From positions 124,001 to 188,000 of the forward strand of contig NZ_BQHY01000004.1 of NCBI RefSeq assembly GCF_021602155.1: 64,000 bases of DNA. Direction: 5' to 3'. The position numbers and the translations under genes were made by a program. This stretch comes from Pseudomonas parakoreensis. GTDB taxonomy: Bacteria > Pseudomonadota > Gammaproteobacteria > Pseudomonadales > Pseudomonadaceae. How positions within the stretch are numbered: position 1 is the first letter of the stretch; the number at the start of each line of letters is the position of its first letter. The notes under the pieces were generated by a model. It was not told the origin of the DNA and searched no databases. It was given only the letters and a program-made list of their open reading frames with translations. This document shows, in pieces, positions 27,805 to 36,637 of this stretch.

Positions 27805-27889
27805 TGTAGGAGCTGCCGAAGGCTGCGATCTTTGCTCTTGATCTTAAAAAGCAAGATCAAAAGATCGCAGCCTCCGGCAGCTCCTACAG
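27805..27889. repeat. REP pair, family B
   Basis: Inverted arms TGTAGGAGCTGCCGAAGGCT and complement (one change, CTCCGG), with GATCTTAAAA-type centre, next to the SulP stop. Confidence 0.9.
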
Positions 27890-29536
27890 GGAGGCGTCAG
27901 ATTTCAAGGCTTGCTGCACCGCCCCATCGACGCTCAGCCCGCTGAGTATCACCGCGTTGGCCGTTACCTCGGGCAACGCCTCCAACGCGACCAGCGCTTC
28001 CTGCTTGAGCCGCGCCAGAATCAGCCGCTTGCCCTCCTGATGCACCCGCAGGAAAAACTCTTGCATCGCCTCGATACTGGTGCCGTCCAGGTCCGGGGTT
28101 TCCTCCAGACTGAGGATCACCGTGTGTACCGGCGCCTCCGAATGACGAATCAAATGCAGCGCCGCACCGAGAATCCGCTCCACATTGGCGAAAAACAATG
28201 CCTCACTGGGCCGCACAATCAGCACTCCCGGCTCAACCGTCGCCGTTGGATGTCGCTGCAAATCGACAAAATCGTGCCCGCCGTCGATTCGCCCGAGCAC
28301 CTGAATGTCCGCCGCCGACATCTGTTTGAGCATCAGCAACACGCTGATCGCCACCGACACCAGCAAGCCGTCGAGAATGCCCAGCACCAGCACCGCCCCC
28401 ACCGCGCACATCACCAGCAGCCGATCCCGGCGCCAGACGAAGTAGCGCCCCAGCGGCTGCAGACTCAAGCCACGCGCCAGCGCATGAATCACGATGGCCG
28501 CCAGAATCGGCTCCGGCGTCAGGGCGATCCACGGCAATACCGTCAGCACGATCACCAGCACCACCAGCGCCGCCACGCCACCGGCCCAGCGTGACGTCGC
28601 CCCGGCTGCCTCGTTCGCCGACGTCGCCGAATACCCGGCCCCCGCCGGCATGCCATGGAACAATCCGGACAACAGATTCGAGGCCCCCAGCGCCAGCAGA
28701 TCACGGTTGGAGGTCACACGATCACCGTGTTTGAGGGCGAACGCACTGATCGAGCCGTACGACTCTGCATACAGAATCATCACCAGCGCGAACCCCACCT
28801 CCCCCAGCCGCAGCCAGTCGGCAAACGGCAGCACCGGCAGATTCGGTACTTCCAGGCTCAGGTCGATCAAGCCGATCAACTTCACACCGTGGGCCGGCAG
28901 GTTCAGCCATTGCCCGGCGACGATACCGATCACTACCACCAGCAAACCGCCGGGCACCCGTGGAAAACGGGAGAACAGGCTCAACAACAGCAGAGCCACC
29001 GCAGCGACAGCAGCCGCCGGCCAGTTCCATTGCGGCAGTTGTTCGAGCAATTGCGGGGCGAAGCGCACCAGATTGGCGTCGGTCAGGTGCACGCCGACCA
29101 CGCTGGCGACCTGTTTGAGGATGATCGTCAGCGCCAGGCCGAAGGCGAAACCGCGCAATACCGGTTTGGCGATAAACGAAGTCACGCTGCCGAAGCGAAA
29201 GATCCCCGCCAGCAAGAACAGCCCACCGGTGACCAGTACCAAGCCGACCGCCAGCGTCGCGCGTAACTGCGGATCGCCATTAGCCATGGTCGCGGTGGTC
29301 GCCGCCAGCACCGCCGCTGACGAAGACGTGGCCGAGACAATGGCAAAGCGGCTGGTGCCAAACAGTCCGTAGCAGAGCAATCCGGCAAACAGGGCAATCA
29401 CGCCGGCCTGCGGCGCCAGCGCGGCGATGGTCGAATAAGCGACCGCTTCGGGCAAGAGCAGCCCGGCAATCGACAGGCCGGCGAGGATGTCACGCCAGCG
29501 ATTGGTGGGTTCTACCGGTTGGGCCGTACTCGACAA
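27884..29536 (-). CDS. SulP-family anion transporter with STAS domain
   Basis: About 550 residues. The membrane domain of 10 or more segments opens with DILAGLSIAGLLLPEAVAYS, the SulP signature, and includes NLLSGLFHGMPAGAGYS. The C-terminal cytoplasmic STAS domain is about residues 425-545 (HTVILSLEETPDLDGTSIEA). It probably moves sulfate or another small anion. TTG at 29536 was chosen because GGAGA lies seven bases upstream. The longest open frame begins at 29590, inside the stem of a transcription terminator, which makes that start implausible. Confidence 0.85.
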   Translation of the reverse strand: MSSTAQPVEPTNRWRDILAGLSIAGLLLPEAVAYSTIAALAPQAGVIALFAGLLCYGLFGTSRFAIVSATSSSAAVLAATTATMANGDPQLRATLAVGLVLVTGGLFLLAGIFRFGSVTSFIAKPVLRGFAFGLALTIILKQVASVVGVHLTDANLVRFAPQLLEQLPQWNWPAAAVAAVALLLLSLFSRFPRVPGGLLVVVIGIVAGQWLNLPAHGVKLIGLIDLSLEVPNLPVLPFADWLRLGEVGFALVMILYAESYGSISAFALKHGDRVTSNRDLLALGASNLLSGLFHGMPAGAGYSATSANEAAGATSRWAGGVAALVVLVIVLTVLPWIALTPEPILAAIVIHALARGLSLQPLGRYFVWRRDRLLVMCAVGAVLVLGILDGLLVSVAISVLLMLKQMSAADIQVLGRIDGGHDFVDLQRHPTATVEPGVLIVRPSEALFFANVERILGAALHLIRHSEAPVHTVILSLEETPDLDGTSIEAMQEFFLRVHQEGKRLILARLKQEALVALEALPEVTANAVILSGLSVDGAVQQALKSDASL

Positions 29537-29552
29537 TCCACTGTCTCCAGAC

Positions 29553-29587
29553 AAAAAAAAGCCGCTGTGCGCATCACGCACAGCGGC
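29553..29587 (-). terminator. Rho-independent terminator after the amino-acid transporter
   Basis: On the minus strand GCCGCTGTGCG pairs with CGCACAGCGGC across five bases and is followed by eight T. Confidence 0.9.
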
Positions 29588-29606
29588 CACTGTAGCTGAA
29601 AAGCGA

Positions 29607-29683
29607 AAGATCGCAGCCTTCGGCAGCTCCTACAGGTATACATAAACCCTGTAGGAGCTGCCGCAGGCTGCGATCTCTTGATC
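29607..29683. repeat. REP pair, family B, reversed order
   Basis: GATCGCAGCCTTCGGCAGCT comes first and GTAGGAGCTGCCGCAGGCTG second, between the transporter stop and its terminator. Confidence 0.88.
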
Positions 29684-29684
29684 T

Positions 29685-30965
29685 TCAAGCAGTCAGCGAA
29701 TAAATCAACGCCGAAATCGCCACCAGACCTACGGCGGTGACAAACACGTTCGACGCCTGACCGCGATAGCGCGCCATCGCCGGTACTTTGCGGATCGCGT
29801 ACATCGGCATCAGGAACAGAATCGCAGCGATCACCGGGCCACCGATGGTCTCGATCATCCCGAGAATGCTCGGGTTCAGGGTCGCTACGATCCAGCACAC
29901 CACCAGCATGAACGCCGCCACGATGCGATCCAGCGCCTTGGCGCCCGGACGCTTGCCGCTCTTGACGATCAGGCCCTTGAGGCCTTCGCTGGCGCCGATG
30001 TAGTGACCGAGAAACGACTTGGAAATCGCCACAAACGCAATCAGCGGCGCCGCGAATGCAATGGTCGGGTTGCTGAAGTGGTTGGCCAGGTACGACAGGA
30101 TCGACAGATTCTGCGCCTTGGCTTCGGCCAGTTGTTCCGGCGACAGGGTCAGCACGCAACTGAAGACGAAGAACAGCACCATCACCACCATCAACAGGTG
30201 GGCGCGGCAGAGGATCTGCGAGCTGCGCTGGTCGGCGTTGACACCGTAGCGACGCTTCTGATCCACCGCAAACGCCGAGATGATCGGCGAGTGGTTGAAC
30301 GAAAACACCATGACCGGGATCGCCAGCCACAGGGTGTGCAGCAACGCCGACGGTGCCGGCACTTGCGAGGCGGTGGAAAGAATGCCGCCGTTCCAGTGCG
30401 GAATCAGGTACACCGCGAGGAACAGCAGCGCAACGATGAACGGATACACCATCAGGCTCATCGCCTTGACGATGGCCTGCTCGCCGCAACGCACTACGGC
30501 CAGCAGGCCGAGGATCAACACGAATGACAGCAGCGCGCGCGGTGGCGGCGTGATGTGCAGTTGGTGTTCGAGGAAACTGGCGACCGTGTTGGTCAGGCCG
30601 ACGCTGTAGATCAGCAGGATCGGGAAGATGGCGAAGAAGTACAACAGGGTGATCAGCGCACCGGCCTTGATGCCGAAATGCTGCTCGACCACATCAGTAA
30701 TGTCGGCGCCTTCGCGACCGGAGAGGACGAAGCGGGTCAGGCCTCGGTGGGCAAAGAACGTCATCGGGAAGGCCAGCAGCGCGAGGATCACCAGCGGCCA
30801 GAAGCCACCCAGACCGGCGTTGATCGGCAAAAACAGGGTACCGGCGCCAATGGCCGTCCCGAACAGTCCCAACATCCACGTGGTGTCATGGCGATTCCAG
30901 CTCGACAGTTCAGCTGGTGCTGCCGCTTCATAGCGTTCGTCGACGCTATTGGCCTGATCATTCAT
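29685..30965 (-). CDS. Serine/threonine-type amino-acid permease (SdaC/HAAAP family)
   Basis: A 426-residue inner-membrane protein with about 11 hydrophobic segments. The first carries GLFGTAIGAGTLFLPINAGLG, the hydroxy/aromatic amino-acid permease signature. VFSFNHSPIISAF is also typical of SdaC/TdcC transporters. The start was placed at ATG 30965 (MNDQANSVDERYE) and GGAGA lies 13 bases upstream. The longer frame adds a non-hydrophobic extension. It is probably a proton symporter for serine or threonine. No deaminase gene is adjacent. Confidence 0.87.
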   Translation of the reverse strand: MNDQANSVDERYEAAAPAELSSWNRHDTTWMLGLFGTAIGAGTLFLPINAGLGGFWPLVILALLAFPMTFFAHRGLTRFVLSGREGADITDVVEQHFGIKAGALITLLYFFAIFPILLIYSVGLTNTVASFLEHQLHITPPPRALLSFVLILGLLAVVRCGEQAIVKAMSLMVYPFIVALLFLAVYLIPHWNGGILSTASQVPAPSALLHTLWLAIPVMVFSFNHSPIISAFAVDQKRRYGVNADQRSSQILCRAHLLMVVMVLFFVFSCVLTLSPEQLAEAKAQNLSILSYLANHFSNPTIAFAAPLIAFVAISKSFLGHYIGASEGLKGLIVKSGKRPGAKALDRIVAAFMLVVCWIVATLNPSILGMIETIGGPVIAAILFLMPMYAIRKVPAMARYRGQASNVFVTAVGLVAISALIYSLTA

Positions 30966-31216
30966 CCGGTCGGATCTCCGCATTCCGGTCACTTGCCACT
31001 CGGTCGGGACGCGTCGGAAAAAACCGACAGACATGCTCCGGCCGAAACAGGGGCGCGATTCTCCGTGATAAATGAGCAGAAGCAAAGACTTAGCTGAGGA
31101 ATGGTTGTACGGAGCAGATCAGCGGGTTGTCGTTTTCGGGAAAATAGCTGTCGGCTTCGGATAAGTGAAATGTCGTTTTTCGACAAGTTCCAGCGACAAC
31201 TCCACCGGCAAGACGA

Positions 31217-31387
31217 TCAGATTGATCGAGCGAGGAGAAATCCGAGTGACATGCAAAACAGGCCGAACGCCAGCATTCCCCAGATTGGGTACATATCGCC
31301 CTTGTTTTTGATGCGCATTCTTTCTTCCCATTCATCGTGCTCACGTTCCAGCTCTTCCATTCTGGCTTTGCGATCATAGGTACTCAT
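31217..31387 (-). CDS. Small membrane protein, 56 aa, charged N-terminus
   Basis: Residues about 3-30 are highly charged and helical (RKARMEELEREHDEWEERMR). Residues about 34-54 form one membrane helix (WGMLAFGLFCMSLGFLLA). AAGGAA lies before the ATG. It follows another tiny charged-plus-membrane protein on the same strand with a 50-base gap, so the two are probably an operon. I do not recognise a family. Secreted or toxic roles are unproven. Confidence 0.7.
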   Translation of the reverse strand: MSTYDRKARMEELEREHDEWEERMRIKNKGDMYPIWGMLAFGLFCMSLGFLLARSI

Positions 31388-31437
31388 GTGAATTTTCCTT
31401 TTTGGGGTCATGGTCTGACAGTTGTGGAACGCGAACA

Positions 31438-31632
31438 TCAGAACTTGAAGAAAACGCCTGCTACTGCGGTGATTGCTGTCACCACCCCAGCCAATACTGC
31501 GAGCGGATACAAATCTTTCTCTCTATTAAGCTTTTTCTCCTCCGCCGTTAGCTTTTTTCTCTCGGCTACAAGCTTTCTTGACTCATTCTCCAGCCTGTCG
31601 AGTTCCAGATTTTCAAGATCGTTCTTGAGCAT
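31438..31632 (-). CDS. Small membrane protein, 64 aa, coiled coil plus one helix
   Basis: Residues 1-40 form a strongly charged heptad-like helix (ENLELDRLENESRKLVAERK). Residues about 42-62 are a membrane helix (YPLAVLAGVVTAITAVAGVF). AAGGA lies about seven bases before the ATG, a good site. It is the first of two small genes with the same layout. The A/T-rich coding region stands out from its neighbours. Function unknown. Confidence 0.72.
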   Translation of the reverse strand: MLKNDLENLELDRLENESRKLVAERKKLTAEEKKLNREKDLYPLAVLAGVVTAITAVAGVFFKF

Positions 31633-31861
31633 TCGCCTTCCTTAGCTATTGCAGTCACTGCCCGAGCTGCTTTGTGCCTCATGATTGCTTGTTCATCATC
31701 ATTCGGGTAGCAGACGCATCTGCCAAATTCGTAGGCAAAATCCGCGAAAAACGTAGGTAGCCTCGTACAAAAACAGCGGCGAGCTCATCACCTCACACTT
31801 TCAATCTGGCCGACATGTTCTAGCGTGAGAGGAGTTCCTTGCCCCCACGGAGTCTTTGCCC

Positions 31862-32245
31862 ATGCCCCTCGTCCGCGTCGAAATCAAAAAACACTCTGAT
31901 CCCACCTTCGCCAAACGCATCGGCGAGCAGATCTACGCCGCCATACGCAGCACCATCAACGTACCGGAGCACGACAACTTCCAGATCCTCAACGAACACG
32001 ACGGCGAGCATTTCATCTTCGACCCGCAGTACCTGGGCATCCAGCGCAGCGATGGATTGGTGATCATCCAGATCACCCTCAATGAAGGCCGGACGCTGGA
32101 GCAGAAAAAAGCCCTGTACCAGACCATCGCGCACAGCCTGAACAGTCAACTGGGCATTCGCCTGGAAGACGTGTTCATCAATCTGGTGGAAGTCAAAAAG
32201 GAGAACTGGTCGTTCGGCAACGGCATCGCCCAATACGCCAGTTGA
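31862..32245 (+). CDS. Tautomerase-family protein
   Basis: A 127-residue protein. After Met removal it exposes Pro1 (MPLVRVEIK), the catalytic base of 4-oxalocrotonate tautomerase and MIF-type enzymes. The start was fixed at 31862 for this reason, with GGAG 10 bases upstream. A TTG two codons earlier would bury the proline. The length is nearer the two-motif tautomerases than the roughly 62-residue 4-OT. Substrate unknown. Confidence 0.85.
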   Translation: MPLVRVEIKKHSDPTFAKRIGEQIYAAIRSTINVPEHDNFQILNEHDGEHFIFDPQYLGIQRSDGLVIIQITLNEGRTLEQKKALYQTIAHSLNSQLGIRLEDVFINLVEVKKENWSFGNGIAQYAS

Positions 32246-32439
32246 CTGGACTCGCTGGCGTCTTCGTGCAGCCGATCAACAATACCGGGGCGAGCTTCTG
32301 ACGAAGCGCCCGCGCGCTCCCCGTGTCAGCTCCTACACTGGCTGAAGCGGGGCTGCGGCCATCATTGCCAAACAGCTCTGGAATCAGCACCCTGACACGA
32401 CTTCGCGACCGAACCGCCATTGATCACAGGAGCCGCGCA

Positions 32440-33408
32440 ATGCCCGCCACCGTTCTGGTACTGGTTGAAACCATCAATGACTATCTGCCGATTCTCGAGC
32501 ATCAGGGCTTTCATCTGATCCTCGCACCAACCCCTGCCGAACGCGCGCAAGCCATCGCCACCCACGGGGCACGGATCGACGCGGTACTGACTCGTGGCCC
32601 GCTGGGCCTGACCGCCGAGGAAATCGCCGCCCTGCCGGCGCTGAAGATCATCACCGTGATCGGTGCCGGTTACGAACACGTCGACCTGCAGGCCGCCAGC
32701 GATCGCGGGATTACCGTGACCAACGGCGCCGGGGTCAACGCCTCGTCGGTGGCCGACCATGCCCTGGCCATGCTGCTGGCACTGGTACGCGACATTCCGC
32801 GCTGCGACGCGGCGGTGCGCCGGGGTGAATGGCCGAAGATCATGCGCCCGTCGCTGGCCAATAAACGCCTGGGGATTCTCGGCCTGGGGGCGGTGGGCAT
32901 GGCGATTGCCAAGCGTGCTCACCTTGGTTTCGACATGCAGATCAGTTACCACAACCGGCAGCTGCGCAGTGATGTGCCCTATGCGTTCTGCTCCACGCCG
33001 ACCGAACTGGCACGGGCCTCGGATTTTCTGATCGTCGCCACGCCGGGCGGGATTGGCACCCAGCATCTGGTGACGCGCCCGGTACTTGATGCTCTGGGCC
33101 CGACCGGTTTCATCGTCAACATCGCCCGGGCCAGTGTGATCGCCACCGCAGAGCTGATCAGCGCGCTTGAGCAACGACGGATTGCCGGGGCTGCGCTGGA
33201 CGTGTTCGATCACGAACCGCAGGTGCCGGATGCGCTGAAAACCCTGAACAATGTGATTCTCACGCCGCATGTCGCCGGTCTGTCGCCGGAAGCCACACAA
33301 GGTACGGTGGAACTGGTGGGGAAAAACCTGATGGCATTCTTTTCGGGGCAACCAGTGCTCACGCCAGTCATCCTGCCACCGAGACTCACCAACCAGCGCG
33401 TGCATTAA
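32440..33408 (+). CDS. D-2-hydroxyacid dehydrogenase
   Basis: A 322-residue NAD(P)-dependent oxidoreductase. The Rossmann motif is GILGLGAVGMAIAKRA. Active-site elements are an arginine in NIARASVIAT, glutamate in DVFDHEPQVP and histidine in LTPHVAGL. It probably reduces glyoxylate, hydroxypyruvate or a similar 2-ketoacid. AGGAG lies about eight bases before the ATG at 32440. The longer frame from 32323 is not family-like. It stands alone. Confidence 0.9.
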   Translation: MPATVLVLVETINDYLPILEHQGFHLILAPTPAERAQAIATHGARIDAVLTRGPLGLTAEEIAALPALKIITVIGAGYEHVDLQAASDRGITVTNGAGVNASSVADHALAMLLALVRDIPRCDAAVRRGEWPKIMRPSLANKRLGILGLGAVGMAIAKRAHLGFDMQISYHNRQLRSDVPYAFCSTPTELARASDFLIVATPGGIGTQHLVTRPVLDALGPTGFIVNIARASVIATAELISALEQRRIAGAALDVFDHEPQVPDALKTLNNVILTPHVAGLSPEATQGTVELVGKNLMAFFSGQPVLTPVILPPRLTNQRVH

Positions 33409-33565
33409 CAAGCGCCGGCAGCACCCTGCTGCCGGTGCCTATTCGAAACGCTGATTATCCTGCAACACGCTAACCTATAAGACCGCTGCGCGCTTGTGGC
33501 CGCCCTGGTGCGCCATTAGATTAGCCAATGATGTCTGGCCTCCAAAATAAGCAGAAGGGATAAGC

Positions 33566-34633
33566 ATGGCGCTTACTGACCAGTCCACCCGTATCCGCTC
33601 TGGCGAAGAACTCGATGCCAGCCTGATCGACCCGTACCTCAAGGCCCACATTCCGGGCCTGACCGGCACGCCGCAGATCAGCCAGTTTCCCGGCGGCGCG
33701 TCGAACCTGACGTACCTGCTGGGATACCCGGACCAGGAATTTGTCCTGCGCCGTCCGCCGTTCGGCCACAAGGCCAAATCCGCCCATGACATGGGCCGCG
33801 AATTCCGCATCCTCAATCAACTGCGCGACGGTTTCCCCTACGGCCCGAAAGCCTACGTGCACTGCACCGACGAGTCGGTGATCGGTGCCGAGTTCTATGT
33901 GATGGAGCGGGTCAAGGGCATCATCCTGCGCTCAGATCTGCCGCCAGAACTGGGCCTCGATGCAGCCAGGACCGAAGCACTGTGCAAGAGCTTCATCGAC
34001 CGTTTCGTCGAACTGCACCGGGTTGACTACAACGCCTGCGGCCTCGGCGATCTGGGCAAGCCGGAAGGTTACGTCGCCCGTCAGATCAAGGGCTGGAGCG
34101 AACGTTACGAAAAAGCCCTGACCCCGGATGCGCCGCACTGGGAAACGGTCAAGGCCTGGCTCAATGACAAGATGCCGGCCGACCATCCGACCTCAAGCAT
34201 CGTGCACAACGACTACCGTTTCGACAACGTGATCCTCGACCCGAACAACCCGATGCAGATCATCGGCGTGCTCGACTGGGAACTGACCACCCTCGGCGAT
34301 CCGCTGATGGACCTGGGCAACACCCTCGCCTACTGGATTCAGGCGGACGATCCGGCCCCCGTGCAACTGATGCGCCGCCAGCCCAGCCACGCCCCGGGCA
34401 TGCTGAGCCGCCGCGAGTTCGTCGATTACTACGCCGAACGCTCGGGCATCCGCATCGACAATTTCGACTTCTACTACACCTACGGCCTGTTCCGCCTGGC
34501 CGGCATCGTGCAGCAGATCTACTACCGCTTCTACCACGGCCAGACTCAGGACAAACGCTTCGCGCAGTTCATTCACATGAACAAACTGCTGGAGCACATG
34601 AGCCTGCAGGTCATTGCGAAATCGAGCCTCTGA
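33566..34633 (+). CDS. APH-type phosphotransferase family protein
   Basis: A 355-residue kinase-fold protein with the catalytic loop HNDYRFDNVI and metal site LDWELTTLGDPLMDL. It resembles the N-terminal part of animal ACAD10/ACAD11, which act on 4-hydroxy fatty acyl-CoAs. Bacterial copies usually sit next to SDR and acyl-CoA dehydrogenase genes. Here an SDR gene follows after 22 bases, and no acyl-CoA dehydrogenase is in the window. A role in hydroxy-acyl metabolism is inference. Confidence 0.85.
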   Translation: MALTDQSTRIRSGEELDASLIDPYLKAHIPGLTGTPQISQFPGGASNLTYLLGYPDQEFVLRRPPFGHKAKSAHDMGREFRILNQLRDGFPYGPKAYVHCTDESVIGAEFYVMERVKGIILRSDLPPELGLDAARTEALCKSFIDRFVELHRVDYNACGLGDLGKPEGYVARQIKGWSERYEKALTPDAPHWETVKAWLNDKMPADHPTSSIVHNDYRFDNVILDPNNPMQIIGVLDWELTTLGDPLMDLGNTLAYWIQADDPAPVQLMRRQPSHAPGMLSRREFVDYYAERSGIRIDNFDFYYTYGLFRLAGIVQQIYYRFYHGQTQDKRFAQFIHMNKLLEHMSLQVIAKSSL

Positions 34634-34655
34634 CGGCCCATACCAAGGAACCCCC

Positions 34656-35423
34656 ATGTCCAAGACTCAGTTGTTCGACCTCGACGGCAAAATCGCCTTC
34701 GTCTCCGGCGCCAGCCGCGGCATCGGTGAAGCCATCGCCAAACTGCTGGCCCAGCAAGGCGCCCATGTGATCGTCTCGAGCCGCAAGCTCGAAGGTTGCC
34801 AGCATGTCGCCGACGCGATCATCGCCGCTGGCGGCAAAGCCACCGCCGTGGCCTGCCACATCGGTGAAATGGAACAGATCAGCCAGGTATTCGCCGGGAT
34901 CAAGGAACAGTTCGGTCGCCTCGATATCCTGGTGAACAACGCCGCAACCAACCCGCAGTTCTGCAACGTGCTGGACACCGACCTGAGCGCATTCCAGAAG
35001 ACCGTCGACGTGAACATCCGCGGCTACTTCTTCATGTCGGTAGAAGCCGGCAAGCTGATGCGCGAAAACGGTGGCGGCAGCATCATCAACGTCGCGTCGA
35101 TCAACGGTATTTCACCGGGGATCTTCCAGGGCATCTATTCGGTGACAAAAGCGGCAGTGATCAACATGACCAAGGTCTTCGCCAAGGAATGCGCGCAATT
35201 CGGCATCCGTTGCAACGCCCTGCTGCCGGGCCTGACCGACACCAAATTCGCCTCGGCACTGGTCAAGAACGACGCGATCCTCAAGCAGGCGCTGACGCAG
35301 ATTCCGCTCAAGCGCGTAGCCGATCCGAGTGAAATGGCCGGGGCGGTGTTGTACCTGGCCAGTGACGCGTCGAGCTACACCACCGGGGTTGCGCTGAATG
35401 TGGACGGCGGGTTCCTGTCCTAA
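34656..35423 (+). CDS. Short-chain dehydrogenase/reductase
   Basis: A 255-residue classical SDR. The cofactor motif is SGASRGIGEAIA and the NNAAT structural motif is present. The catalytic serine is in INVASINGIS and the Tyr-Lys pair is YSVTK. AAGGA precedes the ATG. It is the second gene of a pair with the phosphotransferase, so it may oxidise or reduce the same hydroxy-acyl substrate. It is followed by a REP pair. Confidence 0.9.
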   Translation: MSKTQLFDLDGKIAFVSGASRGIGEAIAKLLAQQGAHVIVSSRKLEGCQHVADAIIAAGGKATAVACHIGEMEQISQVFAGIKEQFGRLDILVNNAATNPQFCNVLDTDLSAFQKTVDVNIRGYFFMSVEAGKLMRENGGGSIINVASINGISPGIFQGIYSVTKAAVINMTKVFAKECAQFGIRCNALLPGLTDTKFASALVKNDAILKQALTQIPLKRVADPSEMAGAVLYLASDASSYTTGVALNVDGGFLS

Positions 35424-35435
35424 ACCAGACGTGCC

Positions 35436-35522
35436 TGTGCAGGAACTGCCGAAGGCTGCGATTTTTTGACTTTGACTTTGCAGATAAAGATCAAAAGATC
35501 GCAGCCTTCGGCAGCTCCTACA
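35436..35522. repeat. REP pair, family B, partly diverged
   Basis: The left arm is TGTGCAGGAACTGCCGAAGG and the right arm is the standard GCCTTCGGCAGCTCCTACA, with a GATC-type centre. Confidence 0.85.
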
Positions 35523-35593
35523 CGGGATTGAGGTCAGGCAATGACCTTGGCCAGATGCCAGCCAAAATGCACCGCCAACCAAGCCGCCCCACG

Positions 35594-35815
35594 CTACTGC
35601 GTGACACACCGGGTGGTGGTGATATGGCGCGTGACCTGCTCGTCAACGTACATATCGCCAGACACCTGAGTGTTCTCCAGCGTCTGGCAGGTACGCACCG
35701 GCGCTGGTGGCGGCGCAGCAGGAGGCGGTGGCGGAGGACTGGCGCAGCCGCTCAATAGCGCGACAGAGAAAGCCAGCGACAACGGCAGATACACGCGTTT
35801 CCCAGGATTATTCAT
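35594..35815 (-). CDS. Small proline-rich lipoprotein
   Basis: A 73-residue protein with an N-terminal membrane segment ending in a lipobox (SVALLSGC, Cys at about residue 24). A linker of prolines and alanines follows (ASPPPPPPAAPPPAPV), then a short polar domain with two cysteines (RTCQTLENTQ and TTRCVTQ) that may form a disulfide. It is probably anchored in the outer membrane. I know no function. The ribosome site is weak. Confidence 0.68.
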   Translation of the reverse strand: MNNPGKRVYLPLSLAFSVALLSGCASPPPPPPAAPPPAPVRTCQTLENTQVSGDMYVDEQVTRHITTTRCVTQ

Positions 35816-36021
35816 AGGACGACCCGCGGTGAATGGAAGAGCCACTTCCGCTATCGCGCACGAATACCGCGGATGGCGGAAGACCTGACCACTCATTCTT
35901 TATAGCCGACTACCCGGCGAGCGCCAGTGAACTGGAGGGGGATGAGGGAATTGGCTGTCGATTTTGTGGAGAGCAAACTCTGTGAGGAAGGGTTGCCTCA
36001 GCAAGCAATTTGTTGACTGGG

Positions 36022-36270
36022 AGGCCGCTATCGCTGGCAAGCCAGCTCCCACAGTGGGATCGGGTGTCATCAGTTAGAGATTGGTCGGCTGTCAGGCCGC
36101 TATCGCTGGCAAGCCAGCTCCCACAGTGGGATCGGGTGTCATCAGTTAGAGATTGGGTCGGCTGTCAGGCCGCTATCGATGGCAAGCCAGCTCCCACAGT
36201 GGGATCGGATGTTTTCAGTTAGAGATTGGTCGGCTGTCAGGCCGCCATCGCTGGCAAGCCAGCTCCCACA
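36022..36270. repeat. Tandem REP array, four units of 72-73 bases
   Basis: Units begin with AGGCCGC at 36022, 36094, 36167 and 36239, the last incomplete. Each holds one family A arm in the same orientation, followed by GTGGGATCGGGTGTCATCAG and a TTAGAGATTGGTCGGCTGTC segment. Units differ by a few bases only. Confidence 0.93.
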
Positions 36271-36306
36271 ACTTTATTCGTGCACACCCCATGCGGCGAA
36301 GCCGCC

Positions 36307-36582
36307 CCACTCAACACAATGAGCGTTAGCTCGAGTAAAGCTTTTGATCTGAGGGCCCGTCGGCAGGCTGAGTGGAGGGATTTATCCGGGGGTGGGAGCG
36401 CAGCGACCGTTTGGCGCAGCCAAACACAGCGAGAGGAGGTGCAGCGAAGCAAACCGTAGGCGCTGCCCCCGGATGAATCCCGCAGCGAAGGAACCCGAGC
36501 CTGAGCGAGGGCCGAACGTCAGGGTAAAGCCTTTTGGGTTACCTTTTCGGCGTTTGGAAAAGGTGACCCGCCGTAAGGGCGG
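36307..36582. repeat. Large palindromic intergenic element
   Basis: Several hairpins stand in a row. CCACTCA (36307) pairs with TGAGTGG (36369). GATTTATCCGGGGG (36379) pairs with CCCCCGGATGAATC (36466), enclosing GTTTGGC/GCCAAAC. GGGTTACCTTTTC (36536) pairs with GAAAAGGTGACCC (36557). CCGCC/GGCGG (36568-36582) ends it. From memory, similar blocks recur in fluorescent pseudomonads. It is not protein-coding. Confidence 0.65.
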
Positions 36583-36637
36583 AACCATAGGAGGCCGTTA
36601 CCGCAGCAACGGATATACACCCAACTCCCCTAAAACC

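Larger units (their letters stand above)
35816..36637. other. 820-base gene-free stretch
   Basis: It contains the tandem REP array (36022-36270) and the palindromic element (36307-36582). The left 200 bases hold nothing I recognise. Short frames here derive from the repeats and are not real genes. Confidence 0.8.

Noticed and set aside
36022-36270. Looks like a CRISPR array (direct repeats at regular spacing)
   Set aside because: The whole 72-73-base unit is repeated, including what would be spacers, and each unit holds a REP arm. No cas genes are present.
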